Assembly: GCF_039907765.1 (NCBI RefSeq)
Contig: NZ_JARDJI010000005.1
Coordinates: 62,001 to 126,000, forward strand
Reading direction: 5' to 3'
Source: Aminobacter sp039907765
GTDB taxonomy: Bacteria > Pseudomonadota > Alphaproteobacteria > Rhizobiales > Rhizobiaceae
Length of the DNA stretch: 64,000 nt
The notes under the pieces are model-generated. The model was given only the letters and a program-made list of their open reading frames with translations. It did not search any database and was not told the origin of the DNA. The position numbers were made by a program, and so were the translations under genes. Shown here piece by piece: positions 24,486 to 33,524 of this stretch; position 1 is the first letter of the stretch, and each line of letters begins with the position of its first letter.

Positions 24486-25492
24486 GCCGGCACCCCTTCC
24501 TTGCTATGTCCTGAATTGCCGGTCACCAGAACGACCTTGCCCTTGACGGCGCGCTCCATGACCACGTCGAGCGCCTCGGCGAAGCGGTCGAGCGGATATT
24601 CGGCCGAGATGTGCGGCCTGAGCTTGCCCCTGGCGAACCAGTCCATCAGCTCGGCAATGTTTGCGGCGTTCTTCTCCGGCGCCGAGCGGGCAAAGGCGCC
24701 CCAGAACACGCCGATCAGCGCCGACTGCTTGAGCAGCAGAAGGTTCAGCGCGATCTTCGGGATGTCGCCTGCGGCAAAGCCGATGACCAGCAGGCGGCCG
24801 AACAGCGCGAGCCCACGAACGGCCGTTTCCGTCACGGCACCGCCGACCGGGTCGTAGACCACGTCGACGCCCTGCCCGTTGGTCAGGTCTTTCAGCCGCT
24901 GGCGCAGGTCCTCGGTCGAGTAGTTGATGGTCTCGTCGGCGCCGTATTGGCGGCACAACGCAAGCTTCTCGTCGCTGGAGGCTGCGGCGATGACGCGTGC
25001 GCCCATCTGCTTGCCGAGTTCGACGGCCGTCAGCCCGACGCCACCGGCCGCACCCAGAACCAGGATAGTCTCGCCTGGCTTGATCTGCGCGCGGTCCTTG
25101 AGCGCATGGTGCGATGTGGCATAGGTGATGAGGAAGCCGGCCGCCTCGACGAAGCTCATCTCGGCGGGGATCGGGAACACCTTCCAGGCGTCGACCGCAA
25201 CCTGCTCGCCATAGCCGCCGATGCCGGCGAATGCCAGGACGCGCATGCCCACCTTGAGGCGCTCGACGCCCTCGCCGACTGCTATGATCGTGCCGGCGGC
25301 TTCGCTGCCTGGCGTGAACGGCAGCTCGGGCTTGGTCTGGTACTTGCCTTCGACCATCAGCCCGTCAAAAAAGTTGATGCCGCATGCCTCGATGCGGATC
25401 ACCACCTGCCCCGGCTTGACCACCGGTTCAGGGATCTCCTCGATCCTGAGTTCCGCCCGTGGGGCGAACTCCTTGCAGATCACTGCCTTCAT
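24482..25492 (-). CDS. NADPH:quinone oxidoreductase-like MDR enzyme
   Basis: A 336-residue zinc-free medium-chain reductase: GINFFDGLMVEGKYQ, PFTPGSEAAGTI, the cofactor loop LGAAGGVGLTAVELGKQMGA near residue 150 and VVYDPVGG. Members reduce quinones or the double bond of enones and enoyl-CoA. It is first in the seven-gene operon QOR-fadB-ipdA-ipdB-ACAD-APH-SDR. It lies 84 bp behind an operator, with which a second operator for the divergent SDR gene is paired. Confidence 0.87.
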   Translation of the reverse strand: MKAVICKEFAPRAELRIEEIPEPVVKPGQVVIRIEACGINFFDGLMVEGKYQTKPELPFTPGSEAAGTIIAVGEGVERLKVGMRVLAFAGIGGYGEQVAVDAWKVFPIPAEMSFVEAAGFLITYATSHHALKDRAQIKPGETILVLGAAGGVGLTAVELGKQMGARVIAAASSDEKLALCRQYGADETINYSTEDLRQRLKDLTNGQGVDVVYDPVGGAVTETAVRGLALFGRLLVIGFAAGDIPKIALNLLLLKQSALIGVFWGAFARSAPEKNAANIAELMDWFARGKLRPHISAEYPLDRFAEALDVVMERAVKGKVVLVTGNSGHSKEGVPA

Positions 25493-25576
25493 GTCCTTGC
25501 GCCGCTTCCTGCTGCCATTTCGGCACTGCCAAATTCTTCAATCGAGGCAAGGAATGGGACAGGGGCAGACCGCTAA

Positions 25577-25596
25577 CATCGTCTGATGGGACTAGT
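25577..25596 (-). promoter_or_regulatory. Island operator, QOR-fadB-ipdAB operon
   Basis: CATCGTCT-GATG-GGACTAGT, 84 bp before the operon start. Its CATC half faces the operon. It is one of a pair in this divergent region. Confidence 0.78.
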
Positions 25597-25646
25597 CGCC
25601 AGTTGCCCGGCATCTTGAGGCCAAATTGGCGGAATTGCTCGGCAAT

Positions 25647-25666
25647 TTTAGTCCCTTCGGACGATG
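25647..25666 (+). promoter_or_regulatory. Island operator, SDR gene at 25720
   Basis: TTTAGTCC-CTTC-GGACGATG, 53 bp before the SDR start, in the opposite orientation to the site 50 bp to its left. Confidence 0.8.
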
Positions 25667-25719
25667 TTGCCGGTGCCCGCGCGCGCAGGTTCGCGGGTAC
25701 GGTTTCGAGGAGAACGAAC

Positions 25720-26475
25720 ATGGCCCGTCTGGCAGGCAAGGTCGCATTCATCACCGGGGCAACCGGCGGCATCGGTGAGGCAGCCGCGAGGCTCTTCGCC
25801 CGGGAAGGCGCCAAGGTCGCCGTCGCCGGCCGCAGCCGCGAGAAGGGCGAGGCCATCGCATCCTCGATCAATGCATCGGGTGGCACGGCCCTATATGTCG
25901 AGACCGACGTCACCGAACCCGACAGCGTCGAGGCGTCGTTCAGGACGGCGATGGACGCCTGGGGCCGCCTCGACGTGCTCTACAACAATGCCGGCGGCTC
26001 CAGCTCGGCCGATGGCCCCGTCACCGTCGCGCCGTTCGAGGAGTTCTGGCGCTGCATCAAGCTCGACCTGTTCGGCACCTGGGTCTGCTGCCGCAACGCC
26101 ATTCCGCTGATGCAGCAGTCCGGCGGCGGTTCGATCGTCAATTGCTCGTCGATCGTCGGCGCCATGGGCATTCCCAACCGCGACGCCTATTCGGCGGCCA
26201 AGGGCGGCATCATCTCGCTGACGCGCTCGATGGCGGTGGAGTTCGCCAAGGACAATATCCGCGTCAACGTGCTGGTGCCGGGCGCCGTCGCGACCGATCG
26301 GGTGCTCGGCTTCTTCGAGCGCGAACCGCATCTCAAGGCGCAGTTCGACGCCTATCTGCTCGGCATCGCCGAGCCCATCGATGTCGCCAATGCGGCGCTT
26401 TACCTCGCCTCCGACGAATCGCGGAAGATGACCGGGCATCAGCTGCCCATCGACGGCGGCATCCTGATTTCGTGA
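25720..26475 (+). CDS. SDR family oxidoreductase
   Basis: A 251-residue classical SDR: TGATGGIGEAAARLFAREGA, YNNAGGSSS, NCSSIVGAMG and YSAAKGG with Tyr and Lys; close TGHQLPIDGG. GAGGAGAACGAAC precedes ATG 25720. It diverges from the ipdAB operon and is followed by the CoA-ligase gene, which has its own operator. Substrate unknown. Confidence 0.86.
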   Translation: MARLAGKVAFITGATGGIGEAAARLFAREGAKVAVAGRSREKGEAIASSINASGGTALYVETDVTEPDSVEASFRTAMDAWGRLDVLYNNAGGSSSADGPVTVAPFEEFWRCIKLDLFGTWVCCRNAIPLMQQSGGGSIVNCSSIVGAMGIPNRDAYSAAKGGIISLTRSMAVEFAKDNIRVNVLVPGAVATDRVLGFFEREPHLKAQFDAYLLGIAEPIDVANAALYLASDESRKMTGHQLPIDGGILIS

Positions 26476-26493
26476 CCGCAGCCCCTGACCTGG

Positions 26494-26513
26494 CTTAGTC
26501 TGTGCAGACGATG
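26494..26513 (+). promoter_or_regulatory. Island operator, CoA ligase gene
   Basis: CTTAGTCT-GTGC-AGACGATG, 66 bp before the ligase start and 18 bp after the SDR stop. Confidence 0.76.
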
Positions 26514-26579
26514 TCTGTACCGACCGCCGGGTCTTGAAGTCGCCCCAAAAGTCCCAATTTCGACTGCAGGAACACGAGC

Positions 26580-28118
26580 ATGGAAATCCTGAGCCAGGTG
26601 CTGGCGCGGAACGCGCGGCTGATCGGCGAGCGCAACTTCATCGTCACCGACAAGGAAACGATCACCTATGCGCGCTTTTCCGAGCTGACGGCCCAGCTGG
26701 CCAATGTTCTCAAGGCACGCGGCGTCGCCAAGGGCGACCGCGTCGGGCTCTATCTGCCGAGCACGCCGATGATGGCGATCGGCTTCTGGGCCTGCCAGCG
26801 GCTCGGCGCGATCCCAGCCCCGCTCAGCGCCATGTTCCGTCATGCCGAGCTGCGCAAAATCGTCACCCAGACCGGCATGAAGGCGCTGATCGCCGATGGC
26901 TCGACCTGGCCCTACTTCTCCGAGATCCGTGCCGAGTTCGCCGACCTCGCCCACTGCCTGGTCGCGTCAGGTGATGGCAGCGCCGACGATCTCGCCACGC
27001 TGATGGCAGCCGCCCCCTCGACCTTCGGGGACGCCGCCTGCCACATCGATGACATCTGCGCCCTGTTCTTCACCTCGGGCACGACGGGCGCGCCGAAGGG
27101 CGCGGCGCAATCGCAGTTCAACCAGTGCTCGACGCTGCGCGACATGATGGTGTCGCACCGCACGCGCTTCGCCGAGGAAACCTACCTCTGCGCCGTGCCG
27201 CTGTTCACCAATTTCGGCCTGACGGTGACGCTCAACCTTTGCCTCTATACCGGCGGCACCATCGTGCTGCACGAGCGTTGGGACACGGGCCGCGTGCTGG
27301 CCGACATCGGCCGCTACAAGGCCACCTATTTCGGCGGCACGCCGACCATGTATGTCTACATCGTCAACGAGGTCGACCCGGCCAAGCACGACCTGTCGTC
27401 GCTGCGCATCTGCACGACCGGCGGCTCGCCGGTGCCGCAGCCGGTCATCCGCCGCTTCGAGGAATTGTCGGGCGCACGCGTCACCCAGGTCTACGGATCG
27501 ACCGAGACCAGCGGCCAGAACGTGATGGAGCCGACAGCGGGCATTCGCAAGCCGGGTTCGGCCGGCCTGCCGGTGGGCAGCTCGCGCATCTCGATCGTCG
27601 ACGACGGAGGCAATATCGTGCCGCAGGGCGAGATCGGCGAGGTCATCATCTCGGGCGACTGCGTCTCGCAAGGCTACTGGATGGACGAGAAGGCCACGGC
27701 CGAAGCCTTCGGCAATGGCGGCTGGAAGTCGGGCGATCTCGGTTACGTCGACGAGGACGGCTATCTCTTCATCGTCGACCGCAAGAAGGACGTCATCATC
27801 GCCGGCGGCCACAATGTCTATCCCCTGGAGATCGAGGCGCTGCTCTACAAGCACCCGGCGGTCGCCATGTGCGCGGTCGTCGGCGCACCCGACGAGAGCA
27901 AGGGCGAGATTCCGGTTGCCGTCATCGTCAAGGCCGAGGGCCAGGATGCCACGGCGGAAGAGCTGATCCGCTACTGCCGCGAAAGCCTTGCCGCCTACAA
28001 GGCACCGCGCGCCGTGCATTTCATCGACACCATGCCGGTCGAGGCCGCCAAGATCCGCAAGCGCGCGCTGGTGCTGGCGCTGCGCGAAAACCGGCTGGAT
28101 GATTTCAGAAGCAAGTGA
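26580..28118 (+). CDS. Acyl-CoA synthetase (AMP-forming)
   Basis: A 512-residue ANL-superfamily ligase: ATP-binding FFTSGTTGAPKGA (163-175), YGSTETSG, KSGDLGYVDEDGYLFIVDRKKDVIIAGG hinge and the C-terminal Lys region VEAAKIRKRAL. It activates a carboxylic acid through an acyl-adenylate to its CoA thioester. The usual TPxGK tail reads EAAKIRK, slightly divergent. It is unlike the FadD3-like ligase at 39580, so it probably activates another acid of the same substrate family. It is single under its own operator and terminator. Confidence 0.88.
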   Translation: MEILSQVLARNARLIGERNFIVTDKETITYARFSELTAQLANVLKARGVAKGDRVGLYLPSTPMMAIGFWACQRLGAIPAPLSAMFRHAELRKIVTQTGMKALIADGSTWPYFSEIRAEFADLAHCLVASGDGSADDLATLMAAAPSTFGDAACHIDDICALFFTSGTTGAPKGAAQSQFNQCSTLRDMMVSHRTRFAEETYLCAVPLFTNFGLTVTLNLCLYTGGTIVLHERWDTGRVLADIGRYKATYFGGTPTMYVYIVNEVDPAKHDLSSLRICTTGGSPVPQPVIRRFEELSGARVTQVYGSTETSGQNVMEPTAGIRKPGSAGLPVGSSRISIVDDGGNIVPQGEIGEVIISGDCVSQGYWMDEKATAEAFGNGGWKSGDLGYVDEDGYLFIVDRKKDVIIAGGHNVYPLEIEALLYKHPAVAMCAVVGAPDESKGEIPVAVIVKAEGQDATAEELIRYCRESLAAYKAPRAVHFIDTMPVEAAKIRKRALVLALRENRLDDFRSK

Positions 28119-28142
28119 GTTCCTGGTACCCAGCAGCGAAAC

Positions 28143-28170
28143 GGCCGCGCACTGCGCGGCCTTTCCATTT
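28143..28170 (+). terminator. Terminator of the CoA ligase gene
   Basis: GGCCGCGC (28143-28150) pairs with GCGCGGCC (28154-28161) across a 3-base loop, followed by TTTCCATTT, 24 bp behind the ligase stop. Confidence 0.8.
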
Positions 28171-28217
28171 GATATCAGTAATTTGCGACTGCCAGCTAAA
28201 TATCGGGTGGAACTATC

Positions 28218-29000
28218 TCAGGCAGTCGCGACGTCGCCCGCGCCACCGAAGGCGCTCCATCCGCCGTCGACGGGCAGCACCGTGCCGGTGATGTAGGACG
28301 CCCAGTCCGACAGCAGGAACACGACCGCCTGCGCCATCTCCGCCGGCAACGCCAAACGGCCCAGCGGCGTCCGCCGCTCGAGGATCGTCGGATCGAAAGC
28401 CTTGCGTTCGAGCAGCGCCTCGACCATCGGCGTGCGCGTGTAGGCCGGGGCGATGGCGTTGACGCGGATACCCGACGGCCCCCACTCGCAGGCCAGCGTA
28501 TGCGTCAGGTGGTTGATGCCGGCCTTGGCAGCGGCATAGGCCGAGCGGCGTGGAAAGCCGCCGAGCCCGACGATCGACGACACGTTGACGATCGCGCCGC
28601 TCTGCTGCACCAGCATCGGCCGCGACGCGGCGCGGCATATCAGGTAAGTGCCTTTCAGGTTGACGTCGACCACCCGCTGCCAGCGATCCACCGACTGCTC
28701 GTGCACCGGCACCAGATCGTCGCCGATGCCGGCCGAGTTGAAGACGAGGTCGAGCCCGCCGAGCTTGGTGATCGCCTCGCGGACCATGCGCTCGGCATCC
28801 GCCTCGCTCGCGACATCGCCCTGGGCGACGCCGGCCGATCCGGTGCGCGCGGCCGCCTCATCGAGACGATCGCGGTCGAGATCGGCGATGATGACCCTCG
28901 CGCCGAGATCAGCCAGCAGCTTCGCCGCCGTCTCGCCGATGCCGCTGGCGCCGCCGGTGACGAGGGCGCGCTTGCCGTTGAAGTTGATCGGGCCGTTCAT
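28218..29000 (-). CDS. SDR family oxidoreductase
   Basis: A 260-residue classical SDR: TGGASGIGETAAKLLADLGA, FNSAGIGDD for NNAG, NVSSIVGLGG and YAAAKAG; C-terminal TGTVLPVDGGW. Its ATG overlaps the stop of the preceding SDR (ATGA). It is the last gene of the LivK-LivG-LivF-LivHM operon. It probably oxidises the imported compound or an early intermediate. Confidence 0.86.
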   Translation of the reverse strand: MNGPINFNGKRALVTGGASGIGETAAKLLADLGARVIIADLDRDRLDEAAARTGSAGVAQGDVASEADAERMVREAITKLGGLDLVFNSAGIGDDLVPVHEQSVDRWQRVVDVNLKGTYLICRAASRPMLVQQSGAIVNVSSIVGLGGFPRRSAYAAAKAGINHLTHTLACEWGPSGIRVNAIAPAYTRTPMVEALLERKAFDPTILERRTPLGRLALPAEMAQAVVFLLSDWASYITGTVLPVDGGWSAFGGAGDVATA

Positions 29001-29752
29001 GCGTCCGGGTCTCCGCCGTCTGCGGCATCTGCACAAAAATGGAAATCAGGCTGCCACTGGTCACGTGGCTGGACGTGAAGCTTCCAATAGGCTTCGGCGA
29101 CCAGGTCGTGGTCATAGGGCGTGCCCGCCTGCATCGTGCCGTGGATGGCGACGGTCGAGACATGGATGCCGGACGGCGACAGCTCCTTCTCAAGCGAATG
29201 CCCAAGACTGCGCAGGGCCGCCTTGCCCATCGACGTCACGCCCCATTCGATCCATGGGCCGAAGGCCAGCACGCCGCCGGTGAAAAGGATCGTGCCGCGG
29301 CCGCGCCCGATCATGCCGGGCGCCACCGCTTGGGCAGCGTGCAGCGCACCGGCCACATTGGTCCGGAAGGCATCCACGACATAGTCGACGCTTGCCGGTT
29401 CGCCGTGCGAGCGCCAGCCGTCGGCGGTGCCGTATTTCACCTCGCCCAGCCGCGACGGCGTGACGAACCGCGCCGGCTCGATGATCGCCGCGTTGTAGAT
29501 CAGTGCCTCGGCATCGCCGTGCCGCTCGCGGATCGCGGCGTGGACACGATCCATGTCCCCGGGCCTGCCGGCGTCGCCGGCAAAACCCGTGACGTCGAGC
29601 CCGTCGGCCCTCAGCTCCTGCTCGTAGCGCGCGATCGCCTCGGCCCGACGGCCGACGAAGGCAACACGATGGCCTTCGCGCGCGAATTTCTTCACCAGGG
29701 CCTGGCCGAGGCCGGGTCCCATGCCGATGACGACGGTCGACGGCGCGCTCAT
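28997..29752 (-). CDS. Atypical SDR-fold protein lacking the catalytic tyrosine
   Basis: A 251-residue SDR-like protein with the glycine loop as VVIGMGPGLGQALVKKF and the strand IYNAAI. The expected Tyr-x-x-x-Lys reads Thr-Ser-Met-Gly-Lys (VTSMGKAALRSL), so Tyr is Thr. The C-terminus QWQPDFHFCADAADGGDPDA is unusual. Its ATG overlaps the LivHM stop (ATGA). Proteins of this group are annotated as SDRs without known function. Its cotranscription with an importer suggests a role close to uptake. Confidence 0.78.
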   Translation of the reverse strand: MSAPSTVVIGMGPGLGQALVKKFAREGHRVAFVGRRAEAIARYEQELRADGLDVTGFAGDAGRPGDMDRVHAAIRERHGDAEALIYNAAIIEPARFVTPSRLGEVKYGTADGWRSHGEPASVDYVVDAFRTNVAGALHAAQAVAPGMIGRGRGTILFTGGVLAFGPWIEWGVTSMGKAALRSLGHSLEKELSPSGIHVSTVAIHGTMQAGTPYDHDLVAEAYWKLHVQPRDQWQPDFHFCADAADGGDPDA

Positions 29753-31686
29753 TGCGCCACTTCGACCTTGGCTTCGGTGCGCTCGGCGCTCTTCTGCGCC
29801 TTGCGCTCGGCGCGGTTGGCCAGGAATTCCTCCAGCGTGCCGACGATGCCCTTGCGCAGGAACAGAACGCACAGCACGAAGATCACACCCTGGACGACCA
29901 CCACCCAGGCACCCAGCGTTGCCAGCTCGCGCTGCAGCGTCACCAGCACGGCGGCACCGACCACCGGTCCGAGCAGCGTGCCGACGCCGCCGATCAGCGT
30001 CATCAGCAGCACGTCGGCCGAGGTCATGAAGAACACGTCGGCGAGCGAGGCCAGCTGGAAGATGATCGCCTTGAGGCCGCCTGCCACGCCCGACAGCATC
30101 GCCGACAGCGTGAACGCGATCAGCTTGAAGCGGTCGGTCGAATAGCCGAGCGAAATGGCGCGCGGCTCGTTCTCGCGGATCGACTTCAGCGTCTGGCCAA
30201 AGGGCGAGTGCACGATGCGGTAGACGAAGGCGAAGCCGACCAGGAACACGGCGAGCGTCACGTAATACATGTTCAACGTGTTCGAGAGGTCGATGACGCC
30301 GAACAACGTGCCGCGCGGCACCGACTGGATGCCGTCCTCGCCATGGGTCCACGGCGCCTGCACGGCGTAGAAATAGATGATCTGCGCCAGCGCCAGCGTG
30401 ATCATGGCGAAGTACAGCCCCTGCCGGCGGATCGCCAGCCAGCCGAACAGCGCGCCGATGGCGGTGGCAACCACAACGCCCATCAGGATGCAGAGCTCGG
30501 TCGGCAGGCCCCAGGCCGCCGCCGCATGGGCGGTGACATAGGCCGACGCGCCATAGAAGGCGGCATGGCCGAAGGCGAGCAGGCCGACATAGCCGAAGAT
30601 CAGATTGTAGGCGAGCGCGAACAGCGCCAGCACCAGGATCTTCATGCCCATGACCGGATAGATTACGAAGGGCAGCACGCCGCCGCCGACGGCGAAGATC
30701 GCCAGCCACAGGCGGCCGTTCTCCAGGAAGCTGCCGGAGCGACCGGACGACACGTCGGCGACGGAATGGCTCGTCGTTTCCTTGCCGAACAGACCGGCCG
30801 GGCGGAAGATCAGCACCAGCGCCATGATGATGAAGATCACCGTCGACGAAGCCTGCGGATAGAAGACCTTGGTCAGGCCCTCGATCACGCCCAGCATCAG
30901 GCCGGAGACGATGGCGCCGAAGATCGAACCCATGCCGCCGATAACCACCACCGCGAAGATGGTGATGATGATGCCCTGCCCCATCTGCGGGCTGACCTGG
31001 TAGATGGGTGCCGCCATGACACCGGCGAAACCGGCGAGGCCGACGCCGAAGGCATAGGTCAGCATCAGCAGGCGCGGCACGTTGATGCCGAAGGCGCGGA
31101 CGAGATCGGGGTTTTCGGTGGCGGCGCGCAGGTAGGAACCGAGCTTGGTGCGCTCGACCGTGTACCAGGTGCCGAAGCAGACGACGATTGCCGCAACGAT
31201 GACCCAGGCGCGATAGGTCGGCAGGAACATGAAGCCGAGATTGATACCGCCCTTGAGCGTATCCGGAACGGAATACATCTGGCCGGCAGCGCCGTAATAG
31301 ACGTTGAACGCGCCTTCGATCGCCATGGCGAGACCGACCGTCAGCAAAAGGCCATAGGCATGGTCGAGGTCGTATACCCGGCGGATGAAGATGCGCTCCA
31401 TCAGCGCGCCGATGACGGCCACTACCAGCGGCACGATGACCAGCGCCCACCAATAGCCGATGGACGGCAGGCCGAGGCCGGGAAACAGCTCGGGCAGGCG
31501 CAGCAGGTACCAGGCGCCGAACGCGCCCAGCATATATTGCGCGCCATGGACGAAATTGCCGATGCGCAGCATGCCGAAGATGATCGCCACGCCGAGGCTC
31601 ATCATGGCGTAGAACGAGCCGTTGATCAGGCCGACGAGCAACTGGCCGAAGAGAAGGGTTGGCGGAACGCCAATCAGGTCCAGCAT
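29749..31686 (-). CDS. Fused LivH-LivM permease of a HAAT-type ABC transporter
   Basis: One 645-residue polypeptide holds both permease types. The first about 305 residues are LivH-like (LINGSFYAMMSLGVAIIFGMLRIGNFVHGAQYMLGA; AFVAxG-type helices; FRPAGLFGKE at the end). Residues 345-620 are LivM-like (LFALAYNLIFGYVGLLAFGHAAFYG; TLSAMLSGVAGGLKA; GGVGTLLGPVVGA). Normally these are two genes. The C-terminus ends in a charged tail (ERKAQKSAERTEAKVEVAQ). ATG 31686 gives a normal LivH start. It should form the membrane channel with the ATPases LivF and LivG encoded just upstream. Confidence 0.9.
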   Translation of the reverse strand: MLDLIGVPPTLLFGQLLVGLINGSFYAMMSLGVAIIFGMLRIGNFVHGAQYMLGAFGAWYLLRLPELFPGLGLPSIGYWWALVIVPLVVAVIGALMERIFIRRVYDLDHAYGLLLTVGLAMAIEGAFNVYYGAAGQMYSVPDTLKGGINLGFMFLPTYRAWVIVAAIVVCFGTWYTVERTKLGSYLRAATENPDLVRAFGINVPRLLMLTYAFGVGLAGFAGVMAAPIYQVSPQMGQGIIITIFAVVVIGGMGSIFGAIVSGLMLGVIEGLTKVFYPQASSTVIFIIMALVLIFRPAGLFGKETTSHSVADVSSGRSGSFLENGRLWLAIFAVGGGVLPFVIYPVMGMKILVLALFALAYNLIFGYVGLLAFGHAAFYGASAYVTAHAAAAWGLPTELCILMGVVVATAIGALFGWLAIRRQGLYFAMITLALAQIIYFYAVQAPWTHGEDGIQSVPRGTLFGVIDLSNTLNMYYVTLAVFLVGFAFVYRIVHSPFGQTLKSIRENEPRAISLGYSTDRFKLIAFTLSAMLSGVAGGLKAIIFQLASLADVFFMTSADVLLMTLIGGVGTLLGPVVGAAVLVTLQRELATLGAWVVVVQGVIFVLCVLFLRKGIVGTLEEFLANRAERKAQKSAERTEAKVEVAQ

Positions 31687-31691
31687 GGCTG

Positions 31692-32405
31692 TCACACCCC
31701 GAGGTAAGCTTGGATCTTGGCTTCGTTGCCGGCGAGTTCGTCGCGACAGAAGCGCTCGACCACTTTGCCGTGGTCGACGACGAAATGCCGGTCGGCGAGC
31801 TTGGAGGCGAAGCGGAAGTTCTGCTCGACCAGGAGGATGGTGAAACCCCTCGCCTTCAGCTTTTCGAGCACGACGGCGATCTGCTTGACGATGACGGGCG
31901 CAAGGCCCTCGGTCGGCTCGTCGAAGATCAGCAATTTTGCTCCCGTGCGCAGGATGCGGCCGATGGCCAGCATCTGCTGCTCGCCACCCGAAAGCTTGGT
32001 GCCCGGGCTCTGCCAGCGCGCCTTGAGGTTGGGGAACAGCTCCAGGATCTCGTCCACCGTCATGCCGCCCCTGGCGATGACCGGCGGCAATTCCAGGTTT
32101 TCGGCCACGGACAAGCTCGAGAAGATGCCGCGCTCCTCCGGGCAATAGGCGATGCCGCGCCGGGCGATGATCTCGGGCGCGCGCGCCGCGACGTTCTCGC
32201 CGCGATAGGTGATGGCGCCCGTCTTCTTGCGCACCAGGCCCATGATGCAGCGCAGTGCCGTGGTCTTGCCGGCGCCGTTGCGGCCCAGCAGGGTCACGAG
32301 TTCACCCTCGCGGATGTCGAAGTTCATGCCGTGGAGAGCCTTGCTCTCGCCGTACCAGGCATGCAGGTCGGCGACGTCGAGCACCACCTTGGAAGTCTCA
32401 GTCAT
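31692..32405 (-). CDS. LivF-type ABC transporter ATPase
   Basis: A 237-residue nucleotide-binding protein: Walker A GRNGAGKTT, signature LSGGEQQML, Walker B LLIFDEPTEGL, H-loop region. The short LivF form with YxxSxxLHGMNFDI is clear. It overlaps the upstream livG gene by 8 bp. The LivHM fusion follows 5 bp downstream. Confidence 0.92.
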   Translation of the reverse strand: MTETSKVVLDVADLHAWYGESKALHGMNFDIREGELVTLLGRNGAGKTTALRCIMGLVRKKTGAITYRGENVAARAPEIIARRGIAYCPEERGIFSSLSVAENLELPPVIARGGMTVDEILELFPNLKARWQSPGTKLSGGEQQMLAIGRILRTGAKLLIFDEPTEGLAPVIVKQIAVVLEKLKARGFTILLVEQNFRFASKLADRHFVVDHGKVVERFCRDELAGNEAKIQAYLGV

Positions 32406-33165
32406 CTGCGCCACCGATATAGGCTTCGACAACGCGCGGGTCGCGCGACACGGTCTCGTAATTGCCCTCGGCCAGCACGCGCCCCTGCGCGAGCACCGTG
32501 ATGGTGTCGGAAAGGGCGGCAACGACCGACAAATTGTGCTCGACCATGAGGATGGTGCGGTCGGCGGAAACCTTGCGGATCAGCTCGGCGATGCGGTCGA
32601 CGTCCTCGTGGCCCATGCCCGAGGTCGGCTCGTCGAGCAGCAGCATCTCGGGGTCGAGCGCCAGGGTCGTGGCGATCTCCAGCGCGCGCTTGCGCCCATA
32701 CGGCAGGTTCACCGCGACGTGGTCGCGCCAGTTCAGCATGCCGACGGCATCGAGCAACTCGTCGATGCGGTCGTCGAGCACGCCGAGCGTGCGTTCGCTC
32801 TGCCAGAAGCGGTAGGAGGTGCCCGTGGGCCGCTGCAGCGCCATGCGCACGTTCTCGCGCACGCTCATGCGCGGAAACACCGCCGAGATCTGAAACGATC
32901 GGACGATGCCCTTGCGCGCCACCTCTTCCGGCTTCAGCGCGGTGATGTCCTCGCCGTTGTAGCGGATCGTGCCTTCGCTCGGCTGCAGGAACTTGGTGAT
33001 CAGGTTGAAGGTCGTCGTCTTGCCGGCGCCGTTGGGGCCGATCAGGGCGTGGATGGTATTCCGACGGACCTTGAGATCGACGTCCTTCACGGCCGCGAAG
33101 CCGTAGAAATACCGGCTGAGCCCGGACGCCTCGATGATGTAGTCGTCCGCAGTGCCTTGTCGCAC
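32398..33165 (-). CDS. LivG-type ABC transporter ATPase
   Basis: A 255-residue ATPase: Walker A GPNGAGKTTTFNLIT, Walker B MLLLDEPTSGM. The signature reads LPYGRKRALEIA in place of LSGGQ, an accepted LivG variation. GTG 33165 is chosen since GGAGG lies five bases before it; a second GTG twelve bases upstream would place that GGAGG inside the gene. It follows the DUF1330 gene and overlaps livF. Confidence 0.9.
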   Translation of the reverse strand: MRQGTADDYIIEASGLSRYFYGFAAVKDVDLKVRRNTIHALIGPNGAGKTTTFNLITKFLQPSEGTIRYNGEDITALKPEEVARKGIVRSFQISAVFPRMSVRENVRMALQRPTGTSYRFWQSERTLGVLDDRIDELLDAVGMLNWRDHVAVNLPYGRKRALEIATTLALDPEMLLLDEPTSGMGHEDVDRIAELIRKVSADRTILMVEHNLSVVAALSDTITVLAQGRVLAEGNYETVSRDPRVVEAYIGGADD

Positions 33166-33216
33166 CTTGTCCTCCACAATGCTTTCAGATGTGCGGCATC
33201 GGCCGCCCTCGCCGCC

Positions 33217-33501
33217 TCAGGCGTCGACGAGAATGCCCTTGCCGCGCGAGGCGAGCTGCCGCAGCGCCACCACCTTCTGGTAGTCGTCCGACTGGTAGAA
33301 GCGTCGGGCATGCTCGGCGCTCGGGAACTCGACCACCGAGATCGATGCCGGCTGCCAGCCGCCCTCGAGGCTTTCGATGCGCTCGCTAGACAGCACGAAA
33401 CGGCCGCCGCCGGCGGCCATGATCGGCCCGGCGACCTCGCGATAGCGCGTCCAGGCCGCCTCGTCGGTGACCTCGATCTCGAAGATCAGATAGCCGGGCA
33501 A
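33217..33501 (-). CDS. DUF1330 family small protein
   Basis: A 94-residue protein with the dimeric alpha-beta barrel pattern of DUF1330: PGYLIFEIEVTDEAAWTRYREVAGPIMAAGGGRF, then ISVVEFPSAEHARRFYQSDDYQKV. The start is probably TTG 33501, since GGGAG precedes it by seven bases and the family begins (M)xGYxIF. It is inserted between the binding protein and the ATPases of the importer operon. Function unknown. Confidence 0.75.
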   Translation of the reverse strand: MPGYLIFEIEVTDEAAWTRYREVAGPIMAAGGGRFVLSSERIESLEGGWQPASISVVEFPSAEHARRFYQSDDYQKVVALRQLASRGKGILVDA

Positions 33502-33524
33502 ATCGTTGCTCCCATCGGGTGAAA

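Noticed and set aside
29752..31707. 651-codon open frame opposite the LivHM gene
   Set aside because: His/Gln/Asp-rich translation typical of an antisense shadow; the minus strand carries clear permease helices.
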